The notes under the pieces were generated by a model. That model was given only the letters and a program-made list of their open reading frames with translations. It was not told where the DNA came from and ran no database searches. DNA of 64,000 nt, taken from positions 6,656,023 through 6,720,022 of the forward strand of contig NC_033625.1 of assembly GCF_001540865.1 (NCBI RefSeq), written 5' to 3'. The translations under genes were made by a program, and so were the position numbers. This DNA is from Ananas comosus (Eukaryota; Streptophyta; Magnoliopsida; Poales; Bromeliaceae). Below are positions 1 through 9,039 of the stretch, piece after piece (the stretch's first letter is position 1; each line of letters begins with the position of its first letter).

Positions 1-299
1 TGTTGATTTAATAGTATAATCTAACAGGTGAAAATAGTCAAATGATTAAATCTAAGGGTGGAAAATTTAATAGCATCAAATATATGGTACTATTGATAGT
101 ATCCCAGTTGGACTATATAGATATAGATATAAAAAGGGTTAGTGAAGGGTTAGTGAGGGACGTACGTGTTGCCCTTCGACTCCCCTAACCCTGCTTTAAC
201 GCAATAAAATAATATCATACAAATAAAATATGGCCTATGGGCCATTGCTTTTTAAATATCCGACTCCTTTTTAACCCCATCAAATCTCAACCGTCCACC

Positions 300-400
300 A
301 CTCTCACCATCGCCACTTTCAGCGAGGACACGTGTCCGACAAAATCCAACACGTGTCGACGCCTCCCTCACGTGCTCCCCCCCTATAAATTACGTGTGCA
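300..400 (+). promoter_or_regulatory. ABRE-rich promoter of the seed-maturation gene
   Basis: Four ACGT-core elements lie in 75 bp. They are gacacgtgtc at 327-336, cacgtgtc at 350-357, cacgtgc at 369-375 and tacgtgt at 391-397. A ccgac core (DRE-like) directly follows the first. A TATA box, ctataaat, is at 383-390, about 130 bp before the ATG at 520. ABRE/G-box clusters are typical of genes induced by abscisic acid in late seed development, which fits the encoded LEA-type protein. The motifs are seen; the ABA response is inferred. Confidence 0.7.
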
Positions 401-519
401 GCGTAATTAGTTGTAGTAGAAGATGCAATTAATTAACACCACTAATTAAACAAAGCAACTGATCAGTGTTACTGCAACACTAACAATTTCAATTCCAAGG
501 ACGTACGATATAAACAAAC

Positions 520-801
520 ATGGCACAGAGCAAGGAGGATATCAAGTACGGCGCAGCTCAGGCGAAGGTGTCCGAGGATGAGTCGCTGAGGGTGGCGTAC
601 AAGCACGGCACGCCCTTGGAAGGCGGCAAGATCGCGGAGTCGAAGCCTGTTGATCTCTTCGCCGACGCCGGCAGGATCGACTCAGCGAATCGCGGGGGCG
701 GCGACAGAGACGGCGACAGCGACGGCGACAACTCCGCCGCCCGCCCTGGGGAGGAGCCGGGAGCAGGCGAGGAGAAAGATGGCGCAAAAATTGCAGACTG
801 A
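520..801 (+). CDS. Seed maturation protein, SMP1/PM28-like LEA family
   Basis: Single-exon gene for a 93-residue hydrophilic protein. Residues 1-50 carry the family signature: a MAQSKEDIKYGAAQAK start, then SEDESLRVAYKHGTPLEGG and the KIAES-PVDLF block. These resemble plant seed maturation proteins of the SMP1/PM28 type (small late-embryogenesis-abundant proteins, thought to protect proteins in drying seeds). The C-terminal 40 residues are low-complexity Gly/Asp/Glu-rich with no cysteine, and are poorly conserved in such proteins. The ATG at 520 is the first in frame and starts the conserved block. The dense ABRE promoter upstream supports seed or ABA expression. There is no signal peptide or membrane segment, so cytosolic or nuclear location is likely. 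The assignment rests on remembered family motifs, not a search. Confidence 0.8.
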   Translation: MAQSKEDIKYGAAQAKVSEDESLRVAYKHGTPLEGGKIAESKPVDLFADAGRIDSANRGGGDRDGDSDGDNSAARPGEEPGAGEEKDGAKIAD

Positions 802-2410
802 TGAAATCAGGTCTAGTTTGAAAATGTGTCGTCTTTCTGTGTGTCGTGATGTGTCGGTACCTATTGTGATATTAGTTTGTACTAATTAAATAGAAGTGCT
901 TTCAACTAAACTTTTTTAAGGTTTTATTTCGAATTGCGGAGTGCTTGTGTTACGTCGGGTAAAAGAAATATAATAAAAAAAACTTGTTTATATTTTTATA
1001 TATAATATCGCATTCTGCGCATATTGTAAAAGCCCGTTTATTATATTTTTTCTATAATTTCATCAGAAAACATTACAATATATTTATATAGGATTAATTT
1101 CATACAGATTCATTTCTCAAAAAAAAAAATATTCATACAGATTCTTACAAACATAATGAATGACAAATGTACTTTTATAAAATTCAACTTTCGTATGTTG
1201 TTTCGGTAAAAGTTCTGATATTTTCAAATATATTCTTCTGATTCTTTACCGTTAAAGAACCGTTAGAAAACTGTTTATATTTTAATTTTGCTATCACAAA
1301 TATATTCATCCAAGAGGTATAACAGTATAATATAAATGGGTAAAAATATCCAAAACTAATTAGTGTTTAGTATTTAATCTATAGTTAATTAAATTTTTCT
1401 AACGGATTTTAACGATAGGGGCATATTTGAAAACATTCAAGATTTTTGTAGGGACAATATATGAACGTTGAATTTTGTAGTGATATGTTTGTTATTCACT
1501 ATGTTTGTAATGAGTTGTATGAAATTAACCTATTTATGTATATACTGTCACCCTAATTTCATTTTATTTATTAACATTAGTCGTTAGATGACTTAAAGCG
1601 CAATAGTTATATTTTTTAAGTAGTGTGTTATTATTGTTGTGCTCTGCGATCCTCATTATCAGGAGTTAAAATAATAGTAAATTCTTAATTACTTAGCTAA
1701 TGTGAATATACTGCTAGAAAAGTGTGTACACTAGGTTTACACTATACTCGTTTGAGCTCTCTTAGTTAATATTAACTTCAAACTCTTTCCTGAAAATATA
1801 TATATAAAAAACTCAAATATTGCTTAAATCTGACAATCTAATTGAATTTAAGGACTGCGTGATTGGATGCAATTAAAAACACAATATACTTGAAAATACA
1901 TGAATTGAAAATATGATAGTTATAACTATATACATTTTGTTTCGTTGGATGTAGTAGAAAATACTGCAAATACAAATTATTTGTTTAGCTGTACATAGTT
2001 GAGAAATTTATTTTTAAAATTTCATTACTCTATATATATATATATTATGTGGTGGTGATAAAACTTCCAGCGTAAGAAAGAAAAAAAATTGTTTTTAAAA
2101 TGTGATTAGACAAGCAAGCTTATCTTTTATTTAAAACGACTCTTTTCAATGTTATAATTAGAACTACGGCCAAGTTAAGGGGCTGTTTGGTTGGTGTAAT
2201 TAGAAATATAATGTAGTCGGAGATATGATAATTATAATTATATATATCTTGTTTGGATGAATACGGTAAAAAATGCTACAATTATAAATAATTTATTTGG
2301 TTGCATATAGTTGAGTGCGTTTGTAAACTTTTATTACTATTACATCCTTAATTACTTTTTAAATAATTTTTTATATTAGTAGAAGTAATTTCACCATCAT
2401 ATATATAATT
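802..2410. other. AT-rich intergenic DNA with a degenerate repeat pair
   Basis: No gene is seen. Two related stretches, about 1850-2030 and 2178-2345, share the order 'tgcaat/gtaat-taaaa ... atatgataattataa ... ttgttt-ggatg ... aatact-caa-tac ... gttgagtgcg/gagaaat'. The second opens with ggggctgtttggttgg, a common start of small plant MITEs. They look like two diverged copies of one small element. Confidence 0.4.
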
Positions 2411-2637
2411 AGGGCTACTATACTCTTATAAGTGTAAACTCTTTTATACTCATAAATTTTCGTCTATTAAATCTACTCCTTTGACCATTTCCACCCATTA
2501 GATCATACTATTCAACCAACAACCTACTCAACCCCAGGGGACCACTATCATCTTAACCACACATCTTTTAATTCAAAGGCCGAAAGCCTACAAGCACCAA
2601 GAACTTAGTACTCTTAAAAGTATAGGAGCTCAATTCT
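2411..2637. mobile_element. TA-targeting MITE, copy 1
   Basis: A 227-bp element lies between TA-rich flanks (atatataatt on the left, gatatacatata on the right). Its left end, agggctactatactcttata, is roughly the inverse of its right end, cttttaagagtac in reverse orientation. The right end (gaattgagct followed by a tatactt-like core on the reverse strand) resembles the element at 55,456-55,677, so both look like one family. No coding capacity. Confidence 0.5.
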
Positions 2638-2689
2638 AGATATACATATACATATTTTATGTACTAAGTACCAAGAACTTAGTACTCTT

Positions 2690-3180
2690 GAAATTTATAA
2701 TTTGAAGATTAAAATTTATAAATTTTTAATTTTAAAAATTTGAAATTTATAATTTGAAGATTAAAATTTATAATTTAAAATTTAAAAATTTTAAATTTTT
2801 ACATTTAAATTTTAAAATCTAAATTGTCAAATTTGAAATTTAAAATTTGAAATTTGAAATTTAAAATTTAAAATTTGAAATTTAAAATTTAAAATTTAAA
2901 TTTAAAATTTAAAATTTGAACTTTGAAATTTGAAATTTTAAAATCTGAAATTTGAAATTTGAAATTTGAAATTTGAAATAAAATTTGAAAATTTAAAATC
3001 TAAAATTTGAGATTTGAAATTTAAAATTAAAATTTAAAATTTAAAATCTATATTTCAAATTTTAAAATTTAAAAGTTAAAATTTAAAAATTTTAAAATGA
3101 ATCTGAAAATTAAAATTTAAAATTTAAAATTAAAATTAAATTTAAATTTAAATATTAAAACTAAAATAAAATAAAATTTT
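2690..3180. repeat. AT-rich simple repeat of aaatttgaaattt/aaatttaaaattt units
   Basis: Nearly 500 bp consist of permutations of aaatttgaaattt and aaatttaaaattt, with local palindromes and almost no other sequence. There is no coding potential. It may be an expanded tandem array within a larger element, because adjacent sequence to about 3376 ends in aacaccccctat, a typical plant TIR end. Confidence 0.8.
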
Positions 3181-4211
3181 GAAGTTTAAATCCAAAATCA
3201 GAATCAGTTTTCAAGAAGTAGCTTTTTTCTGTTTCTGATTTTGAGGCCTTCAAAATCAGTTTTCTGATTCTAAAAAGTAGAATCAGATTTTAAAAGTGAG
3301 TTGCCAAACGCTCTATTGAGCCAAAAATCACTTTTCAGCCCAAAAGTGTTTTTTAAAAGCTAGGCCTAACACCCCCTATATGTTTTCTGAACAATACTGC
3401 TTGTACATTCCTAGACTATTTGTAAGATTTACACCTATCCATCCAATCCATTAACTAAAAAACTCAAATGAATTTTTGTGAATCTTAGGAAGGTGTAAGA
3501 TTTATACGTATATAAATAGGTATAAATGTAGCGTTTACGGTGACAATTCATGGGCGCGAGGCCCACATTATTTGGATTTGAGCCCACCACAATACTTAGT
3601 CTCATGGGTTGGGCTGGCTCGGATTTACGCTTAATAAAAACTGCGGCCCAACCCAACCCGTGAACAAGCGTAATTTTAATGTTGTTTAATAAAGTGCCAT
3701 TGAGATTTTAGAAGTTCTCGACCTCTTTTTTACAGCAAAACTGAAATTTTCAATAGTTTCTACTATTGGATTTCGCGATATAACTTCTGCTTTTCGTCGT
3801 AGTAAAAATTTTAGATTTATTATCGAATGCTCTAAGACACGATACGACATTATCCAAACAAAAAGATCATACCAAATTTAAGGCATGGAACCCCTAAACC
3901 TAATAATAGTCCACGCCAACTAGAAGGGTGATGATCACTAAATGCAACAATTATATCCAACATAGTGAAATATACTTGACACAACCATTTCTCTCTCCCT
4001 TTTATTAACTCTTATTATGGTATAAACCATAAATAATCAAATAGAGCAATAGTAATAGTGACTACAATAATACAATACCAATCTCCAATGCAAGTAATAA
4101 ATCACATGTAAGAAATTGGGCATAAATATAATCTATATCATTTCCTTGTAAGAGCTTCTTTATATGAATATTATAATTTCTCACTCCTTGTTATTATTTC
4201 TAAAAAAAAAA
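3181..4211. other. Intergenic DNA, no gene seen
   Basis: Non-coding. The segment 3190-3376 has repeated fragments of 'aatcagttttctgattctaaaaagtag' type and ends in a MITE-like taacacccccta. The rest shows no recognised structure. A short minus-strand reading frame at 3435-3656 has no family features and is not called. Confidence 0.5.
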
Positions 4212-4500
4212 GGCCAATTTGCATAAAAAATCCACTTATTTTGGGCTTTTGCAGAATCGGGCCACCTTTTTCGTTTTTGCAGATTCGGTCCGTTTTTTCA
4301 ACAAACTGACCAAAATACCCTTATTACTTTTTCTCTTTCCTCTTTCTCTCTCCTCTTCGTTTTCTCGTTTTTTTTTTTTTTTCTTCCGCCACGCCATGTC
4401 CCGCTGGGTCGCCCGCTCCATCCACCTCCGCCTCCTCCCCATCCTCTCCCACGCCGTCGACGCCCGCTCCCCCGTCGACCTCCAGGACTTGCTGCTCCGC
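4212..4500 (+). repeat. Left terminal inverted repeat
   Basis: Matches the reverse complement of 5927-6228 nearly base for base over the first 170 bp, and then through a poly-T stretch into captured coding sequence. The similarity stops at about 4500, just after the 'ctccaggacttgctg' block, where aattaattaaat follows. Confidence 0.85.
4393..4500 (+). pseudogene. CYP86-type P450 fragment inside the left TIR
   Basis: An open 36-codon stretch reads AMSRWVARSIHLRLLPIL, and further on PVDLQDLLLR. It matches the region before the 'TFDNICGLAFG' block of CYP86 family fatty-acid omega-hydroxylases. A second copy of the same P450 segment lies in the right arm, continuing much further into the enzyme. 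This piece is short, lacks the haem-binding region and cannot encode an enzyme. The family match is from memory of conserved motifs; the CYP86 level is likely, the subfamily unknown. Confidence 0.65.
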
Positions 4501-4599
4501 AAAATTAATTAAATATTAATAAAAATTTACTATTAAATTATCTCCATCTCCATCTCCATCTCCATCTCCATTTCCACACCCCCAAAAGCTTCGATCGCC

Positions 4600-5056
4600 A
4601 TGAGTCCCGTGGTGACTAAGTCCTCTCCAACCCTCGTACCCCCCGCGTCGCCGACCCCGACCTCGACGCTCCTCCTCCCCCTCTCCTCCATCTATCGCGC
4701 CGCCAACGCGCGCGTCTCCGTCGAATTCATCCAGGTCTTCTCCCGCGGCGGCAGCGGCGGCACCGTCGCCGCCATCAGAGAGGGTCGCCGCCATTAGAGA
4801 GGGCTTCGCCCGCGCCCTCGTCCCCTACTTCCCCGTCGCCGGGAGGATCATCGAGAGCGTCCCCGGCGAGCCCATGGTCGAGTGCTCCGGCGACGGGATC
4901 TGGTTCGTGGAGGCGGAGGTCGATTGCGCCCTGGACGACGTGAACCAGCACGCGCGGAGCGGGCGCTGCTCCCGGCTAGAGGCCCTCGGCCGGGCTGCGG
5001 CGATCCGCCGACATCCCGCGGAAGCTCTACCCGGCGAGTCCCGCGACACTCGGTAA
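4600..5056 (+). pseudogene. BAHD acyltransferase N-terminal fragment
   Basis: Reading frames from 4600 give VTKSSPTLVPPASPTP, then LPLSSIYRA and VSVEFIQVF. After a frame change come AIREGFARALVPYFPVAGRI, GEPMVECSGDGIWFVEA and ALDDV. This is the order of the N-terminal third of BAHD acyl-CoA transferases (V-PP-TP, LPLS-D, LV-YYPLAGR, V-C-GEGV-FVEA). A 19-bp tandem duplication (4765-4783 and 4784-4802) breaks the frame. After about 4945 the better frame shifts again. The HxxxD and DFGWG catalytic motifs are absent, so only a captured N-terminal piece remains. It lies between the arms of the inverted-repeat element. Confidence 0.75.
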
Positions 5057-5169
5057 TGAGTCGTAATGGTGCAGTCTCGAGCGGGTCCGCTCGCACGCAG
5101 CGTGCGGCGGCGGGCAACGCGGGAGCGCTGACGGTAATATTCTTTCTTCGTCGTAAAGGAAGTAATAGG

Positions 5170-5403
5170 GCACCATATACACCATTAATTTGTACGCATT
5201 AACACCCGTTTGAAGGGTAATTTCAACCATTACACCATTAAGGGTTATGATGTAATTACACTCAATTAATGGTGTAAACCATTACACCTGTTAATGGGTT
5301 AATTCCGCATTAACATTAATGGTAATGGTGACCATTACACCATTAATGGTGAAATTACCCATTACCACATTAATGGTGTAATGGTGAATTACACCATAAC
5401 GGT
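5170..5403. repeat. Palindromic minisatellite of attaatggtgtaatgg type
   Basis: About 230 bp of repeated and mutually inverted units built on accattacaccattaatggtg and its complement lie in the middle of the composite element, between the BAHD and P450 fragments. The units are imperfect and in both orientations, so this stretch can fold into many hairpins. No protein is encoded. Confidence 0.75.
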
Positions 5404-5639
5404 GCGACACGCCCACGGAGCGGAGCCAGGGGTTGAAGCTCTGACGGGCATGCAAGGCTGCCGAAGGCGCCTCCGAAGCGCGCGGCGATCGCACAGCGTG
5501 CCGTGGCGCTCCGCGCGACAGAAACGAATCGAGAGGAAAGAGACAAGAGTGCGCGACAGAAACGAAAGGATGTCAATCTGGCGGGAGAGAACCGAAGCGA
5601 TCAGAAATAAGGTGGATGGAGCGGGCTAGACCTCCTCTC

Positions 5640-6033
5640 GCGCCTTCTCATGAAGCGGGAGACGAGCTCGAGCTTGCGGGCCTTGAATGGTGGCGGAGAG
5701 GTAGTGAGTCGACGTGGGCCGAGGCGCTGCTTGGAAGCGTAGGTCTCCATGCCGAAACTGGAGGCGGCTTCTTGAACATGCCAAAGCGAACTGGGGAAGA
5801 TGAACGCTGCAGGGTGGCCTCGGTGGCGCTGATCGAAGCGACGGCGAAGGCGTCTCGGGCAGCCGGGAGAGCATCTCGGAGTATCCCATTGTGAAGCAGA
5901 GCCACAGATGTGTCGAAGGTTAGAGGCGGACAGCAGGTCCTGGAGGTCGACGGGGGAGCGGGCGTCGACGGCGCGTGGGAGAGGATGGGAGAGGCGGAGT
6001 GGATGGAGCGGCGACCCAGCGGACATGCGTGGC
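5640..6033 (-). pseudogene. CYP86-type P450 fragment, frameshifted
   Basis: On the minus strand the sequence starts with the same block as the left TIR (SPVDLQDLL) and continues into TFDTSVALLHNG, DAFAVAS-SATEATLQR, then FIFPSSLW and FGMET in a second frame, and KARKLELVSRFM in a third. In CYP86 proteins the order is LTFDNICGLAFG, ENAFA-AFDRATEATLQRF, a P-E/F-W-KKWL stretch, GME, and KARKLELL-FM. The match spans roughly 130 residues but needs at least three frame changes, so it is dead. No intron interrupts it. The I-helix, ExxR and haem loop are missing. Confidence 0.7.
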
Positions 6034-6035
6034 GG

Positions 6036-6070
<35 letters not shown>

Positions 6071-6228
6071 AACGAGAGAACGAAGAGGAGAGAGAAAGAG
6101 GAAAGAGAAAAAGTAATAAGGGTATTTTGGTCAGTTTGCTGAAAAAACGGACCGAATCTGCAAAAACGAAAAAGGTGGCCCGATTCTGCAAAAGCCCAAA
6201 ATAAGTGGATTTTTTATGCAAATTGGCC
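5927..6228 (-). repeat. Right terminal inverted repeat
   Basis: Inverse copy of 4212-4500. It contains a longer A-run (about 31 A at 6036-6066) than the left arm's T-run, plus small indels, so the arms have diverged since insertion. Confidence 0.85.
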
Positions 6229-6495
6229 AAAAAAAAAAGTGTGTCATCTTTTTTTTTTGGCTAAATTTTAATTGAAATGAAAGAAATTTTGCTCACTTGA
6301 ATAGATTTTACTGTAATTTACTGTGCTGATGTATGTAGACCCTTATTAATTCTCGAGTAATGCTATACCTACTTAGAAATCTTATAAAAGAGTAATTTAA
6401 TCCAAGATAACATCTATAATCTATAAATCTATAAATAAATCTATATGAAGCTATAATATTTTTTGCCACGTTGCATGTTATCCTTAATTCTCATA

Positions 6496-6705
6496 GCCAA
6501 ATTTAAATCAAATCACCTTCACCTTTTCTCAACGCCCAATCCTTTACTTCCCCACTCCTCTAATTACATGCAAAGTGCAACATTTAATTATATGCAACTT
6601 TAAATCCAACTTTAAATCAAACCACATTCTCCTCTTCTCAACGCCCAACTCACCTTCCTACTCCTCTAATTACATGCAAGGTGCAACATTTAATTACACG
6701 CACCA
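6496..6705. repeat. Tandem duplication with unit of about 110 bp
   Basis: Two copies share 'aaatttaaatcaaa-ca-c-ttc-ccttttctcaacgccca', 'cctctaattacatgcaa-gtgcaacatttaattat-cgca'. The repeat is direct, non-coding and diverged. It has no feature that suggests a mobile element. Confidence 0.6.
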
Positions 6706-7880
6706 TATTAATATTCTATCAATGAGTGGGTTTTATAACTTTAATCTACTTTCCTCCTCCATAATCCCCTACCCTCTCTCTTTTGTAATTCTTTTACATG
6801 CACCATAAAAAAAAATATCATCGTCTAATCTCCTACTCCGCACTCATCTCCCTCTTCCTCTCATTGTGTTAACGAAGAAGAAGAAGAAGAAGAAGAGCCT
6901 CTCAAGAGCATTGTCTCCTTCGAGAAGCATCGTCCGGCGAAACCGAGCTGCGGCTCATATAAGTGCCCGCTGAGCCGGTCCGCGCGAGGCCTCTGCTTAC
7001 CATGCGAATTTAGTCATACAAATTGGCTGTGCTTAATGCGATATAGCTTCCTATATATCAATAAATTAAAATATAAAATTTATTAAAATTTTTAAATTTT
7101 GCTTTTATTATCTACACTAGTGTTATTAATAGACCAAAAGAACTAAAAAGAAATTGCCATGCAAACTCCAGTAAGAAATTATAACAAACTAGTAAATGGG
7201 CAAACCATTTTTCATTTGCCCACTTTGGATAGTATAATTATCATTTTACCCATAAATTATACCATCCTTCTATGACTTGTATGAAACATTTAAATTATAA
7301 CTTCTAATCTTAGTACGTAATTATAAAAAATAAAACTAAAAGGGCCTAACACTTTCATCCTCTAACTTTAAATTTTACAATCCAATTTCGTTGATTAATG
7401 ATGATGAGTTACTGATATGTCAGCATTATGATATTTTTTAGTCACCATCATGTTATTAGTCGTAGCAATCCACATTAACAACACATTAAGTTAACTAAAT
7501 TTTATTATGAACTCAACAGTCTACAAACCATAAGTAAAAAATAAATATTTTAATCATTATTATGTCATCAATTATAATACTATTATATTAGCGATACATC
7601 ACTATTATACTATGAAACTACATAATTCATAAAATTAGAACAGAAGTTATATTGGATTAAAATTCTAAAGATTGTGTGCTTTCAAAAGTACTAGGTACGG
7701 AACCTGCGCGATGCAGCGGGACGACAATACAACAGTAAATTATTATAACTATTAATATCATTTTTTTTCTATTATGCATTAGTATTTTTAAATATTAATA
7801 TTTTGAACCTATAAGGGTTTCGATTAATAGGTTTGATGTGGTAAGAAGATAAAATTTCAAGAGTTGTGAGAGAGATAGCT
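6706..7880. other. AT-rich intergenic DNA
   Basis: No gene is seen. A (GAA)n run lies at about 6869-6896, followed by about 100 bp of GC-richer sequence of unknown nature. The stretch up to 7880 abuts the truncated LTR and shows no target duplication. Confidence 0.5.
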
Positions 7881-9019
7881 CGAGTGCATTTCACGTAACA
7901 CAGCGGAGTTGTCCACCCGCAGGGGGGGTGTTTTTTCGGAAAAAGTTGGTCGTACATCCGACCCGTGAGCCCAGCGGGTGTTTCTCTTTTGTTGGCTAGG
8001 GTACATGCAGGGGAGAGTGTGAGAAGATAGTGGCTTTTGCTGAGGTCCTTGGGATCGGACACGGCGGCTTTAGATGGTACTTTTTGGGATTCTCGGTTCG
8101 GTTGACGCATATGCTATAGTAGCGGATTTGCATATTACTTCCAGTTTCTTTCTTTACAGTTGTCTCTCGCTACTATATGTATGATATCCTTGCTCATGCC
8201 TGCAGTTGAAATTACAGTAGCGGTAGTGTTTTTCATATATATATTTATCTGTTCGTCCATTATCGTTGCTACTGTATTTTACTTACCCATATTTGTTGGT
8301 TTATCTCTTCCTGATCCGAGTTGAGTACTCCTCGCCTTCTAGACTTGCCGGGTACCACTGGGAGGGGAGACATGTTTTACATGTTCTCACCTCCCCACCC
8401 ATTTTTCAGGTATCGTTGTGGCGTTGAGTAGTTGGGCGAGACGTGAGGTACGTGTAGCGGTCCGATAGAGCTTCCGAGCCTAGCGCTTATGTCGATTATA
8501 GCTATTACCTTTTTATTTCTGTGGATATTTATAGGCTTAGTCGGTCTACCATGGTTCAGTTTTGTTTTATTAATTGAATACTCTAAGTTTTCAGTTGGGT
8601 TTTTTGGAATGTAATAAAGGAATTGTGATTTCTTGAAATAAAGGGTTTTCTACCTCGTGGGTAGCGTTTCTTAAAGAATTAAAGGTTTCGTGGTAGCGTA
8701 ACAGTTTCAAAAGAATTTTCCAGTGATTTTTCTATTTAAACACTGAAATGTAAAAACTGTGATGTGAATGATGTATGTATGAATGATCTATATTATTCCT
8801 TAATATTCAATCTGAGTGTGCGTTGTAAATATCCTAGAGTTGTACTGTGTATTTGATCGACTGCCGTGCAATTAGGGAGACTTCTGTCCGTTGCGTGAAC
8901 AGTGGATTCCTGTATTTGTGGGAATCTGGAATACCCTTGGGCAAGTGTTTAAAAAAAAAAAAAATTATCAGTCGCTTTCGTTTGTTTTAAACTGAAAAGG
9001 GGACCACGGAGGCGTGACA
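7881..9019 (+). repeat. Truncated 5' LTR
   Basis: This is the 3'-terminal 1.14 kb of the LTR. It begins abruptly at cgagtgcatttcacg and ends ...ggcgtgaca, the same end as the 3' copy. Upstream sequence has no counterpart in the 3' LTR, so truncation or recombination removed the first 3.5 kb. Confidence 0.75.
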
Positions 9020-9027
9020 GATTAATG

Positions 9028-9039
9028 TGGTATCAGAGC
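9028..9039 (+). other. Primer-binding site for initiator Met-tRNA
   Basis: tggtatcagagc is the standard plant retrotransposon primer site, complementary to the 3' end of tRNA-iMet. It lies 8 bp after the LTR end, as expected. Confidence 0.85.

Larger units (their letters stand above)
4212..6228. mobile_element. Pack-MULE-like element with captured CYP86 and BAHD fragments
   Basis: A 2,017-bp element is bounded by terminal inverted repeats of about 290-300 bp that begin ggccaatttgcataaaaaat at both ends (4212 forward; 6228 in reverse). Each end is flanked by a run of ten A (4202-4211 and 6229-6238), which could be a poly-A target duplication of MULE length (9-11 bp). The interior is GC-rich and holds gene fragments: a BAHD acyltransferase piece (+ strand) and a CYP86-type P450 piece (- strand). 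There is no transposase, so it is non-autonomous. Long TIRs, a 9-11-bp target site and host gene capture all point to a Mutator-like Pack-MULE; the superfamily call is inference. Confidence 0.75.

Noticed and set aside
4219..4512. A 97-codon plus-strand frame that looks like a signal peptide followed by a P450-like tail
   Set aside because: The hydrophobic start is only the translation of the TIR's pyrimidine-rich end and poly-T run; the same frame occurs inverted in the other arm. It is transposon sequence, not a secreted protein gene.
5170..5403. CRISPR-like array of short repeats
   Set aside because: The units are in both orientations, lack unique spacers, and lie within a plant transposon.
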